Positions 9,103 through 17,943 of a DNA stretch of 64,000 nucleotides are shown piece after piece. Made by a program: the position numbers and the translations under genes. This DNA comes from Methylacidiphilum caldifontis (lineage in GTDB: Bacteria > Verrucomicrobiota > Verrucomicrobiia > Methylacidiphilales > Methylacidiphilaceae): positions 62,001 to 126,000 of the forward strand of contig NZ_CP065957.1 of the NCBI RefSeq assembly GCF_017310505.1, in the 5' to 3' direction. Numbering within the stretch: the stretch's first letter is position 1; each line of letters starts with the position of its first letter. The notes beneath the pieces were generated by a model that did no database searches, had not been told where the DNA came from, and saw only the letters and a program-made list of their open reading frames with translations.

Positions 9103-10102
9103 GAGGAGAAAAAAAGTCTTTGGCTCCGTCTGAACTGCCTTCTTGTTCGACCTTAGGTATATTTTCAAGTTTGATGCGCACGATAAGTCCTCCAGCCTTT
9201 ACGATTTCTTCAACACGGGCGGGATGATTCTTTGGAATTTCAATTACCGATTTTTTAGGGATCTTGAGATTAGGGATATCTGAAACGAAAATCGCGCTGT
9301 CATATCTCTCTCCAAAAGGGAAAATGATTCCGGCAGAGATGACCCCTTCAACAATTCTTCGGGTTGCCAGTCCTGCTTCATGAGCGATGAAAAGACCGTC
9401 TTTAAGCGGGCTGTCCACTGAAAAACGTCCATAAGTCCATGTTTCTATAGGATGAGGACCTCTTTTTTTCAATGCCCTTTCAATATCTGAAAAATGGACT
9501 ACAAGGGGTTGGTCAGCTATTTGTTCTTCAGGATTATTACTTCCTTCGATCTGCCCATTGGCGAAGGCTTCTTTTTGTTGTCGAGTTTCTTTTTTGGCTT
9601 TTTTCTTATCGACCTTTTCTGCCTTGGGGATAGATAGAATTCGAGGGGGAGCAGAAAGTCTTAGGCGGGCATAAAAGCAATTGGATTGAATCATTTCAAT
9701 TACCTCTGCAGGTTCAGATTTTGTAATTTCAAATCGCATGCCTTCTTTCATGGCTGGAATGGGAAAATCAGCTTCACAAACGGCTATCTGAACAATCACT
9801 TCCATAGGAGAAACCGTAAATGGAGTGATTTTTTGAAGGAAACCATAGCTGAGCAGCTTGGGATAGCTAGCGGCAAATACCCCGTCTTTAACCTCTCCCC
9901 ATGCTGTAAATTCTCCATAAGTCCAAACATTGTGAGGTTTTGTTCCTAATTGAGTTAATTTTTTATGAAGCTCTGAAAAAGCGATGATTTTTTCTTTGAC
10001 AAAAGATTTAGAGCCGAAGGCAAGAGAAAAAAAGCAGTGCGATCCTAATAAAAAACCTAACAAAAAGAGGATTTTCAAAAATCTATATGTTAAACCTTTC
10101 AA
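9080..10102 (-). CDS. Exported protein with an internal duplication, function unknown
   Basis: A 340-residue protein with an N-terminal signal peptide or anchor (hydrophobic residues about 8-30). Residues 41-149 and 202-311 are two copies of one domain. Each opens with a FS-(D/E)-hydrophobic helix, then (V/T)WTYG(E/R)F, then (V/L)KDG(V/L)F, and ends with a PAxVxE(M/I)(I/V) stretch and a basic strand. A charged linker rich in Lys, Glu and Gln separates them (about 150-201). I recognise no family and no catalytic motif. The repeat suggests two ligand- or partner-binding modules in the periplasm. It has no obvious operon partner, and the 3' end overlaps hupH by 23 bp. Confidence 0.7.
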   Translation of the reverse strand: MKGLTYRFLKILFLLGFLLGSHCFFSLAFGSKSFVKEKIIAFSELHKKLTQLGTKPHNVWTYGEFTAWGEVKDGVFAASYPKLLSYGFLQKITPFTVSPMEVIVQIAVCEADFPIPAMKEGMRFEITKSEPAEVIEMIQSNCFYARLRLSAPPRILSIPKAEKVDKKKAKKETRQQKEAFANGQIEGSNNPEEQIADQPLVVHFSDIERALKKRGPHPIETWTYGRFSVDSPLKDGLFIAHEAGLATRRIVEGVISAGIIFPFGERYDSAIFVSDIPNLKIPKKSVIEIPKNHPARVEEIVKAGGLIVRIKLENIPKVEQEGSSDGAKDFFSPLIRVFSP

Positions 10103-11046
10103 TTTTAGGCCTTTTGTAAGCTAAAAATTCACAAATTGTTGTTTTTTTTACAAATATAATTGTAATCTTTTAGCTCAAAGGCCTTATCTATTGTAAAGAG
10201 AATGTTTGTGCGTTTTTACCAGAGAAAAATCTGAATTAAAGGGTAGGGGAAAAAGGGTAATAAACGAAGTCAAGGCTATAAATAAAGCTTGTAGACCCTT
10301 TTATCCATCAAAAATAATATTATAACCTACATCTCTATAGGTGTTTTTCCCGCCCTCTTAAACCTTTTACCGTTTTGTTTCAATTCTTATCGTATTTAGC
10401 GAATATTTAGCCTCTTTACAGGCTTATTGGTCTTTCCTGACCATCTTCTTATGGATTCGGATGCTTTGATAGGCCCAATTTTTATTCCGCAGGGATAAAT
10501 TAGTTTATGTCAGGCTACAAAAAAAGGCCAGAGAGATGCATGTGTATTCGGTTTTTCAAGCTGGATATTTCAAAAACTATTTTTCACAAGATAATCGCAG
10601 AGAGTTTTTGCTTTTTCTTTAAAAGTTTTCCCTCATTCGAGCTCCAATCACAAAAGGTATACATCAGAAGAAAACATCGCTAATACATCTTTGCTATTGG
10701 TACCGAAGCCTACATAAGAATAACACTGAATATTTTAGTCTTTTAGCAAGAATCCATCAAATTTCTATTTTTATTGTCCTTGCCTTTAGAAAAAGAATTG
10801 CGCAGTAGCTTGCGGAAAGAGCTTCATTGATGAGGGAATACAATATGGTTTTGATTGCATTAAGTGTTAATTGCGTGGCTAATAATGTTTCTGACAGAAA
10901 AGAGAATTGAAAACAGAATATTGGGCGTGCATTAGGGGTCCTTTCGTTGAAAGCTTGGAGTTTGCTAGGGTTGAATACATTGATATGGAAGAGAAAAAAA
11001 GTGAAATATTTTTCGATGCCCAATTCTTGATAAATTATACTAAGCT
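10103..11046. other. Long spacer without a convincing gene
   Basis: About 940 bp. The only ORF (minus, 10757-11023, 88 codons) has no ribosome site and no recognisable domain. Isolated stretches (around 10440-10500 and 10900-11020 on the plus strand) have codon-like composition and might be decayed genes, but I cannot assign them. I see no hairpin terminator, tRNA or riboswitch. Confidence 0.4.
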
Positions 11047-11532
11047 ATGATTCTTTATTTGATCCGTCATGCAACGGCTGAGCCAAAAGCGGAGAGCGAT
11101 GCGAAAAGAAACTTAACTGCTGAAGGCAAAGAAGAAGCAAAGTGGTTAGGGAAAGGACTGAAAAAGCTAGGAATAAAACCGGATGAAATTTTAAGTAGTC
11201 CTTTAAACCGTGCAGTTCAAACGGCTGAAATTATCGCCCAAGCCATGAAGATTGAAAAAAAACCGCTCATTATTCCTGAACTCGAAAATGGTCATCCCAC
11301 TTCTGAGCTGCTCGAGATTATCAAAAATTACGGTAAACCGTCTTCTCTTTTCCTTGTGGGACACATGCCTAGTCTTGCTGAACATCTGGCGGAATTCTTA
11401 GGAGTGAATAGGCCTCAGGCCTTTCCTTTTGATAAGGGCGGGGTTTGTGCTATTCGATCGGATGAAACCATTCGGTTAGGAGTTTGGGAGTTGCGTTTTA
11501 TGTTACGGCAAGGCCAGATTCGAAAAATGTAA
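11047..11532 (+). CDS. sixA: SixA-type phosphohistidine phosphatase
   Basis: A 161-residue histidine-phosphatase-superfamily protein. It has the RHA motif at the N-terminus (LIRHATAEP), the second conserved Arg in SSPLNRAVQTAEI and the second His in FLVGHMPSLAEHLAEFL. Length and the missing insertions match SixA, which removes phosphate from His-phosphotransfer domains. It stands alone between two long spacers, so its partner phosphorelay cannot be inferred. Confidence 0.88.
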   Translation: MILYLIRHATAEPKAESDAKRNLTAEGKEEAKWLGKGLKKLGIKPDEILSSPLNRAVQTAEIIAQAMKIEKKPLIIPELENGHPTSELLEIIKNYGKPSSLFLVGHMPSLAEHLAEFLGVNRPQAFPFDKGGVCAIRSDETIRLGVWELRFMLRQGQIRKM

Positions 11533-11937
11533 CAAAAAGTGACTCACTTCTAAAAAAAAGAAACATTCAGAGTTTTTAAACTCTTCGTTCTTCAATGAGA
11601 ATCTTATAGCTTTTTCTATTATACTCTCTTTTAATTTTGTATGTCCAAGTATATTCTTACATTAAAAGCGATTCGTTGGTAAAGTTTAGATCCCCCTCTC
11701 TCGTTGCATTCAAAATTTGTTATTGAAAATCTGAGAAAGGCTTTTGACGATCAAAAAATCATTTGGATAGAATAAGTTAAAAAGTGAAAAAAAAGATAAG
11801 TTAAAAATTCACCACTTCCCTGAGGGTATGATAAATATACAATAGTATTTTAAATTTATTTCAAAATACTTAACATTATATTAATGATAATATAATTTTA
11901 TTTTTTTATTCCTAATATTTAACGGGAATGTTTGATT
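11533..11937. other. AT-rich spacer
   Basis: About 400 bp, very AT-rich towards its 3' end, with no ORF of note. It likely holds the promoter of the following gene. I found no clear terminator hairpin after sixA. Confidence 0.4.
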
Positions 11938-12723
11938 ATGAACGCTTACGAAAAGTTACTTGCTACCGCTATCCAATTTAGAGAGTTACCCACAGAATGT
12001 ATTAATCTTGCTACCGATATTCTCGGTTCTATTCTGGCTTATCACTTGGGTAAAAACAACACATTGCAGATTATTGAACGGAATGCCACTGAAAATAAAA
12101 CATCCTTTCAGCTTGACTATGGAGAGCTTCTTAGGACTATTGAAGAGGCGGGACAACAAGGAATAGGACTTTTAGAGCTCAGTAAAAGGTTCTGTTGTCC
12201 AAAAGAATTTTTGATTCAATCCCTAAGCCAATTTCCTGATGAAATTACAGAGATCAACGAGGAGCGAGTTATACATAAAAAATATGTTCAAAAGGAGTCG
12301 CATTTCCCTACATTTGCTGGCCGGAAAAGGATTACTGTAGAAAAGTTTCTAAGTCTAATTAAAGATTCTCCTGTACACATTGAAGACTTAGCTTGCAAGT
12401 TAGGTGTGAAACCCCCTTCTTTGCGTGTTTTTTTCTCTCGAAATAGGAAAAAATTAAAAAATGTAAAGTTTGAAAAGTCTTATTTCATGATAGTGAATTC
12501 TCGGAACAAAAAAACTGAGCCAATTAAGATTAAAAGAGTCCTAGAAATTTTATCTAAATCTGGAGGAAGGATATCCAATCGTGATCTGGCCTTTAAGCTG
12601 GGAAAGACCAATAGCCAGCTCTCGGATTGGTGGAGTTCCTTAGTGCGCAGAAAAGCTAAGCAGCTTGAAAAAATAGACTTCGATCCCCTACAAAACGTTT
12701 TTGTATTAAAACATAGAGAATAA
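11938..12723 (+). CDS. Hypothetical protein with several helix-turn-helix-like segments
   Basis: About 261 residues from the ATG at 11938 (TTG at 11932 is the alternative). I do not recognise the family. Three segments look like winged-helix or HTH units: LLELSKRFCCPKEFLIQSLS, HIEDLACKLGVKPPSLRVFF and ISNRDLAFKLGKTNSQLSDW. The protein is rich in Lys and Arg towards the C-terminus, compatible with nucleic-acid binding. It sits alone in the gene-poor region with long AT-rich upstream DNA. It could be a regulator or a DNA-binding protein from a mobile element. Confidence 0.6.
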   Translation: MNAYEKLLATAIQFRELPTECINLATDILGSILAYHLGKNNTLQIIERNATENKTSFQLDYGELLRTIEEAGQQGIGLLELSKRFCCPKEFLIQSLSQFPDEITEINEERVIHKKYVQKESHFPTFAGRKRITVEKFLSLIKDSPVHIEDLACKLGVKPPSLRVFFSRNRKKLKNVKFEKSYFMIVNSRNKKTEPIKIKRVLEILSKSGGRISNRDLAFKLGKTNSQLSDWWSSLVRRKAKQLEKIDFDPLQNVFVLKHRE

Positions 12724-12815
12724 AACAACCAAGGATTGGATGTGGACAAACGGCTTTATAGGTATTGTCTTGGGCTTATCCGGATTGTGGTAAGATATTA
12801 GCGGAGGTAAGTGAT

Positions 12816-13016
12816 ATGCACTTTTCTGTGGACATGACGCAACAGCGACCGTGTGGTTATAGAGAATATCATCGAATTTTACGATTGAACCAGCAAGAGC
12901 AGAGAGCTATGACTAAACAACACGGTTGCAACAATGTCGAAGCCGCTTATCAATCAAAAAGAGATAGCCGTTTCTGCGAGGCTGTCGGGCTAAGAGCGAA
13001 AGCAAGGGTTCTGTAA
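12816..13016 (+). CDS. Possible small basic protein with a strong ribosome site
   Basis: A 66-codon ORF whose ATG is preceded by GGAGG (12803-12807) at good spacing, unusual for the otherwise weak sites here. The product is rich in Gln and Arg and has three Cys (PCGYREY, HGCNNVE, RFCEAV). No family recognised. It may be a real small gene or a decayed fragment: the surrounding 12724-13143 stretch contains nothing else I can support, and base composition is a little richer in G+C than its flanks. Confidence 0.3.
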   Translation: MHFSVDMTQQRPCGYREYHRILRLNQQEQRAMTKQHGCNNVEAAYQSKRDSRFCEAVGLRAKARVL

Positions 13017-13143
13017 AACTAGAACCATCCCTTTTAGACTCTACTCTTAGCCATGAAGAAATTCTAGAGAAGGTTTTAAGCAAGACGGCTTCGTTAATCT
13101 TTAACTTTTTGAAATTATTTTCTGCTTCACAAATCTTTTTTAT

Positions 13144-13605
13144 ATGGGAAAAAAACTTTTAAAGTTTTTTATTTTATTCTGTGTTCTATGGTATAAGGTC
13201 CCTGATTGCGAAGCGGGACCCTTTACCAAAGAAGAAAAGAAAATACTTAAAACTCAACCTCCTTTTTCTATTGTCATAGCCCATCCTGAGGGATTCATAG
13301 GAGAACGGCTGTTTCTAGGCGGTGAGATTGCTCAAGTACAGAATTTGCCTGATCGATCCCTTATGGAAGTCATCCATAAACCTCTTTCCCGAAGTTTTAA
13401 AGTTCCACTATCGACCGATCTCAGCTATGGAAGGTTTATTGTTTCAACCAAAAAATTCTTAGACCCTTCCATTTATACAAGAGGCAAAAGCGTTACAGTT
13501 ATAGGAAGGCTAAGCCGGGTTCAACGGGGTATTATTGGACAACGTCCTTACAACTATCCGGTTATTTCAGCTTCTCATATTCATCTCTGGTCAGAGTCCT
13601 ATTAA
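13144..13605 (+). CDS. slp: Slp-family outer-membrane protein
   Basis: A 153-residue exported protein. After an N-terminal hydrophobic segment it shows the Slp pattern: GERLFLGGEIAQVQN, then EVIHKPLSRSFKVP, then YGRFIV and FLDPSIYTRGKSVTVIGRL, ending with YNYPVISASHIHLW. Slp proteins are outer-membrane lipoproteins induced by starvation or stress. The usual lipobox is not clear (the only nearby Cys is in VPDCEAG), so lipidation is uncertain. It supports a diderm envelope. A 55-residue membrane protein follows after 165 bp. Confidence 0.8.
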   Translation: MGKKLLKFFILFCVLWYKVPDCEAGPFTKEEKKILKTQPPFSIVIAHPEGFIGERLFLGGEIAQVQNLPDRSLMEVIHKPLSRSFKVPLSTDLSYGRFIVSTKKFLDPSIYTRGKSVTVIGRLSRVQRGIIGQRPYNYPVISASHIHLWSESY

Positions 13606-13770
13606 AACTCATTTCTAACAAAAACTGATTTAAAAAGGGGATGGGGATAGAAAAAGGATAAAAACTTTTTTCATTTAGGGGAAATTCCGAAATGTTTTCT
13701 AAGTATTTTTCTAATATTTTTCCCCTTTTTTAGGATTGACTTTTTCTTTTTTTGACATCTGCTAGCACTA

Positions 13771-13938
13771 GTGGAAAACGAAAAAGATCCCATAGAGCAA
13801 ACGAAAAAAAAAGAAACTAAAAAAGGCGCATTTACCTTTTTTTTGATTCTTATGATACTTTTTCTTCTCTATTTTGGCGTGTTAATCTTTTCAGCAATTA
13901 ACCAATCAAGCCCCTATGAAAGAATGTTCCACCGATAA
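13771..13938 (+). CDS. Small single-pass membrane protein, resembles cytochrome oxidase subunit IIa
   Basis: A 55-codon ORF starting GTG at 13771, with an in-frame stop just upstream. It has a charged N-terminus (EKDPIEQTKKKETKKGAF), one transmembrane helix of about 22 residues and a short C-terminal tail. The KKGA entry into the helix and its GV exit resemble the tiny subunit IIa of ba3-type cytochrome oxidases. The match is by shape only, no cox genes are adjacent and there is no clear ribosome site. It may equally be an unrelated small membrane protein. Confidence 0.45.
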   Translation: MENEKDPIEQTKKKETKKGAFTFFLILMILFLLYFGVLIFSAINQSSPYERMFHR

Positions 13939-14054
13939 GTTGAGCAGGCAACGAAGAGTGTAGAGAAAAAATCTCTTCCTTATAGTTCAAACATAATAAA
14001 ATATTGCATCTTATCCTCTGGGTATAGATAATTTCACACTAAAAGTTTATATCG

Positions 14055-15323
14055 GTGAAAATAGCATGGTTTAGTCCCTTACCCCCTAAAAAGTCGGGAA
14101 TTGCCGATTTTAGTTTTAATGTTATTCCCTATTTAAAAGCTGTTTCAGATTTAACTCTTTTTGTTGAGGACTATGTTCCCCAGGATTCATTAACAAAGGG
14201 CTGTTCGGTAATTTCTTATGTGAAGAAAGATAAAATCGATTGGAAGGTTGGAGAAAAACTAAAAGATTATGATCTTGTGTTTTTTAACATAAGCAATGAT
14301 TTTCGCTTCCATTCTTATGCCTATGAACTGTTCTTAAAATTCCCTGGGATAGTGATTTTACATGATTATGTATTGCAATTTTTTTATGCGGGCTATTATC
14401 TGATCGAAAAAAGGCATTTTGCTGGCTATGTTGAAAAATTCAAAGAACTTTATTCTTCAGATATTATTCATGCCCTATCTATAGGAGAAGGACCCTCGGT
14501 CATTCTTAATTTTCTTAAAAAGATCTATGAAGACCAATCGATTATTCAGTATCCCATGAACGAGGAAATCATTTTGAGATCTTTAGGAGTGATCACCCAT
14601 TCTTTTTTTGCTCAAGGGAAAATTAACACTTTTTTCCCTTCTAAACCAGCTTTCAAAGTTGATCTTCCCTATACTTTAGCTGAGGAAAAGATGATTTGTA
14701 GGGATCCAAAGAGCTCTGTTTTATTTTTCCCAGATGGCAAAAAGAAAGTGGTTGCGGCTACTTTTGGCTATGTCTTGCCTAATAAAGCCTACGAGTCTGT
14801 TTTTAAGGTTTTACAAAATTCTTCTTTTCTTCGGGAGAACATGGAATATTGGATCATTGGAGGAACGTTCTTCTGGTATAATATCCATAGCCTTATAAAG
14901 AAATATCAATTAAAGAACGTTGTTAAAGTTTTTGATTATCAACAACCTAATCAAGTCATCGAACTTCTTTCAAAGTCGGATATCTGCATCGCATTAAGGG
15001 CTCCAACCATGGGAGAGGCTTCAAGTTCATTGCTCAACATGATGCTTATAGGCAAACCCGTAGTGGTATTAAATACTGGGTGGTATGCTGAGCTACCTAA
15101 TGAGTGTGTGATTAAAATCGATCCCTGTTGTTTAGAAAATCAATTGGAAGAAGTCTTACGAAAAGTTATTGAACGTAATATACAGCTTAAAGAAATGGGG
15201 ATCCGTGCAAGAAAATATGTTTTAACCAATCATTCTCCAAGCCGATACGTCGAACAACTAATCGAGTATGCTTCAAAAATAAATATTAAAACAGAAAAAG
15301 AAGAAATTAAACCCCTTACTTAA
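14055..15323 (+). CDS. Glycosyltransferase family 4-like protein
   Basis: A 422-residue protein starting GTG, with the GT-B opening KIAWFSPLPPKKSGIADFS common in GT4 enzymes that follow the 'PP..SGIADY' pattern. The C-terminal domain has YWIIGG (donor-domain strand), a VKVFDYQQPNQVIELLSKSDICIALR segment in two parts and GEASSSLLNMMLIGKPVVV, equivalent to the nucleotide-sugar-binding E-x7-E region. It probably adds a sugar in envelope polysaccharide or glycoconjugate synthesis. No other sugar genes are next to it. Confidence 0.82.
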   Translation: MKIAWFSPLPPKKSGIADFSFNVIPYLKAVSDLTLFVEDYVPQDSLTKGCSVISYVKKDKIDWKVGEKLKDYDLVFFNISNDFRFHSYAYELFLKFPGIVILHDYVLQFFYAGYYLIEKRHFAGYVEKFKELYSSDIIHALSIGEGPSVILNFLKKIYEDQSIIQYPMNEEIILRSLGVITHSFFAQGKINTFFPSKPAFKVDLPYTLAEEKMICRDPKSSVLFFPDGKKKVVAATFGYVLPNKAYESVFKVLQNSSFLRENMEYWIIGGTFFWYNIHSLIKKYQLKNVVKVFDYQQPNQVIELLSKSDICIALRAPTMGEASSSLLNMMLIGKPVVVLNTGWYAELPNECVIKIDPCCLENQLEEVLRKVIERNIQLKEMGIRARKYVLTNHSPSRYVEQLIEYASKINIKTEKEEIKPLT

Positions 15324-15968
15324 GCTAATATTAATTTTTTAGTTCAACAGCGTATTGAAACTTGATAAAAACACCTTTTATTTTTGATTCAATTGCCTTT
15401 TGTAGCCAGTTTTTATCTCTTTCATTATCAATTTATAATTTAATGAATCTGTTTTTTAGGTGAATTGTTTTAGCTTAAAATCCACGATATGCCTACATGG
15501 CTCAATATGAGTTGTCTTGAGTTTAAAAAACAGCTGGATGTCGTGGAAAGCAGGTTTGAGCTATAAGAGTAAGATCTTCCTGTCTCTTGTGAAAACAGTC
15601 AAGGGATATCTAGATATCATCAGGTCTGATGACTCACAAATACTGTCTATTCTGTTTCAGCTTTGAATAGTTCGAGAAATTTTGCCTAGATCACGGATCC
15701 AAACCCGGTATGATGAATGCCAGATCCTTTTCTCCCAAGGAAAGGATGGTCAATAATCTTTTGTAGATCATTCGCTATATTGCTTACGGCTTTACGGTTT
15801 TGCGCAAATCCCAAGAAAGGTCGTTAAATGAGTGAAAGATGATGAAATTAAAAAGGTAATATGTAAGTCTATCCGTCAAAAAATATAACGACTCGTGGCA
15901 TTTATTAATGAGAATGAGTGATTTTGATGTTAAGATTTAACTCCAAAAATAAAAATTAGAGGATAATC
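15324..15968. other. Spacer with possible decayed coding remnants
   Basis: About 645 bp. The first 150 bp are AT-rich. From about 15480 to 15840 composition becomes more even and short frames read like protein but are broken by stops; one (15740-15810) faintly recalls the end of an ISL3-like transposase. I cannot support any gene. No inverted repeats that would mark an insertion sequence were found. Confidence 0.3.
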
Positions 15969-16484
15969 ATGAACAAATTGATGTTAATGATTTTATTCAT
16001 GATCTGGAGTGAAGCTTATTCTTATTCACAACTGTATAACAACACAACGATTGGGAGAGTTGGGAATAGGAACTTGTTTTTATTTAGAATGGGAAACATA
16101 ACTCAGGGGAGCATAGGTAATGAGAATGTTTTCATGTTGGATTTTCCTCCCACTCGACCATCATATGTTGATATTCCAATTACTCGACCCTATATCAACA
16201 CAACGATTGGAAGAATTGGAAACAGCAACTTGTTTTTGTTTAGGATGGGAAACATAACTCAAGGGAGCGTTGGAAATCAGAACATTTTCATGTTGGATTT
16301 TCCTTTTACCCAATCATCTTACGTTGATATTCCAATTACTAAAACTCGATTTCCTTTATCTACGAGAAGTTCTTCAGAATATGGGTATAACAACAGTTTT
16401 TCTGAGCCTATATCAACCCAAAGGATAAATTCCCTACTAGACGAGGATAGTTTTAGCGAGGACTGGGATGACGATGGTTGGTAA
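15969..16484 (+). CDS. Exported two-repeat protein, function unknown
   Basis: A 171-residue protein with a signal peptide (hydrophobic residues 3-13, likely cut near residue 20). Two near-identical units follow: residues 25-76 and 77-124, period 52. Each has TTIGR(V/I)GN, then NLFLFRMGNITQGS, then a GN(E/Q)N(V/I)FMLDFP turn and YVDIPIT. The repeated G-N turns every 10-12 residues recall curlin-like or beta-solenoid sequences. The last 25 residues are acidic (DEDSFSEDWDDDGW). I recognise no family. A GAGGAT lies upstream of the ATG. It is flanked by long spacers and could be a surface or fibre-forming protein. Confidence 0.65.
   Translation: MNKLMLMILFMIWSEAYSYSQLYNNTTIGRVGNRNLFLFRMGNITQGSIGNENVFMLDFPPTRPSYVDIPITRPYINTTIGRIGNSNLFLFRMGNITQGSVGNQNIFMLDFPFTQSSYVDIPITKTRFPLSTRSSSEYGYNNSFSEPISTQRINSLLDEDSFSEDWDDDGW
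16041..16340 (+). repeat. Tandem 156-bp coding repeat
   Basis: Two tandem copies at 16041-16196 and 16197-16340 encode the repeat units of the exported protein. The copies are still similar at DNA level (for example the shared segments around GGAAACATAACTCA and TTCATGTTGGATTTTCCT), which suggests a fairly recent duplication. Confidence 0.75.
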
Positions 16485-17326
16485 ACGCATGGGTTTATAG
16501 ATCTCTTGGTTTTTTGCGTTACGGTAAAGCAGCGATTTCTGATCGATTATTTCAATTGAAAAGGTTCTGAGAGATCTTCGGAGAGCACGAAGAAAACAGC
16601 CAACTAACGATTGATCCTATCTCAGCCGGAAGGGATTGCAAGCTAGGTTGAGGAAGCAGCTGTTAAAGGGGGATGCTTTCAAGACTGCTAATAAGCGGAT
16701 GCTTGTTTGTGCAGCAACAGTCATTTCGAAGATCCACAACGGATGTTGGAGGCGAAGCGGAAGCGTTGAATGGCACCGTTGTGGGAGCACAGGCAGCAAC
16801 TGCTGCTGCCAATGTGTTACATCTTGATAGAACAATCGGAGAGAACAGCGGCCTAGTCCTACAAGAGATTTCTTAGATCTGGCCTTCCAATTTAGGCTTA
16901 ACAGGCTCGTTACTACTTAAAAAGGCTTTTAGTGTTAATTATTGTTTATAAAAGCAGTCAACAATTCTGTTACTTTTCCTTTTACTCCCTTTTTAAATAA
17001 TCTTTATTTTTGTGTTTGCAATATTAATGAAACTTTCTGCAACCGATCTGTTTCGATTGGTTATTTTTATTATACCGATATTTATGATGAATTGAAAATA
17101 ACGATACACTAACTTTTCAAAAAAAGAGTAATAGTTGATTTTGAAAAATAAAAAAGGGATGAAAAAAGAGTGCGGAGAGTAAAGGCTATCCTTGGCCTTT
17201 TTATTGACTTTCTTAAAGAGTCAAAAAGGAAGAATATGCAGAGGAAGGATCTTGTTTTCGAGCTAAAAAGGATGTTTAATCCGCTGAGTATGATTGTTGT
17301 GTAGGGAGAGCGAAAGGTCAAAAAAA
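16485..17326. other. Spacer without a supported gene; G+C-richer patch at 16600-16880
   Basis: About 840 bp. Between 16600 and 16880 base composition is clearly richer in G+C than around it and three overlapping short ORFs occur on both strands, none with a ribosome site or recognisable product. The remaining part (16900-17320) is AT-rich and presumably contains the wrbA promoter. The patch may be a relic of transferred DNA. Confidence 0.35.
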
Positions 17327-17938
17327 ATGAAGATCTATGTCATCTTTTATTCAATGTACGGCCATACTTACAGAATGGCTGAAGCGGTGGCCGATGGAGC
17401 TAGGTCGGTCAAGGGAGCAAATGTCATCCTCAAACGGGTACCTGAAACCTTGAGTCATGAAATTCTGCATAAGATGGGGGCAGTAGAAGCGCAGAAAACT
17501 TTTTCCCATATTCCTATCTGTGGCATTGAAGAGCTTGGGGAAGCTGATGCGATTATCTTTGGTACACCCACCCGTTTCGGTAATATGTGTGGCCAGATGC
17601 GTCAATTTCTTGATGCAGCAGGAAAACTTTGGCTAAGTGGAAAACTTATTGGAAAGGTAGGCAGTGTCTTTTGTAGTTCTAATACGCAGCATGGTGGGCA
17701 AGAAACAACGATATTGACTTTTATGGTTAGCTTGCTTCATCTCGGAATGATCATCGTGGGCCTGCCTTATTCTTTTACCGGCCAGATGGTTGTGGATGAA
17801 GTAAGCGGTTGTTCTCCTTATGGTGCTTCGACCATTGCTGGGGGTGCCGGAGAACGCATGCCGACGGAAAATGAGCTTTCTGGAGCAAGATTTCAGGGTA
17901 GACATGTGGCGATGATAACTGCAAAACTTGTTCGTTAA
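17327..17938 (+). CDS. wrbA: NAD(P)H:quinone oxidoreductase, WrbA type
   Basis: A 203-residue flavodoxin-fold enzyme that reduces quinones by two electrons using FMN. The ATG at 17327 gives [21 protein letters not shown], the FMN phosphate loop, and has GAAAGG upstream; a TTG at 17294 would add eleven poor residues. [16 protein letters not shown] and the later [14 protein letters not shown] and [12 protein letters not shown] stretches are the standard WrbA signatures. It lies 5 bp upstream of the GH15 gene, suggesting one transcript. Confidence 0.93.
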   Translation: MKIYVIFYSMYGHTYRMAEAVADGARSVKGANVILKRVPETLSHEILHKMGAVEAQKTFSHIPICGIEELGEADAIIFGTPTRFGNMCGQMRQFLDAAGKLWLSGKLIGKVGSVFCSSNTQHGGQETTILTFMVSLLHLGMIIVGLPYSFTGQMVVDEVSGCSPYGASTIAGGAGERMPTENELSGARFQGRHVAMITAKLVR

Positions 17939-17943
17939 CAGCT

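Noticed and set aside
10757-11023. 88-codon minus-strand ORF in the 10.1-11.0 kb spacer
   Set aside because: No ribosome site, low-complexity hydrophobic composition and no domain.
13960-14054. Possible promoter before the glycosyltransferase
   Set aside because: The AT-rich sequence offers several equally weak -10 candidates and no convincing -35 box.
15740-15810. Transposase-like fragment (ISL3-like flavour)
   Set aside because: Resemblance is faint, frames are broken and no terminal inverted repeats were found.
16617-16876. Three overlapping short ORFs on both strands
   Set aside because: Arise from a G+C-richer patch; none has a ribosome site or recognisable product.
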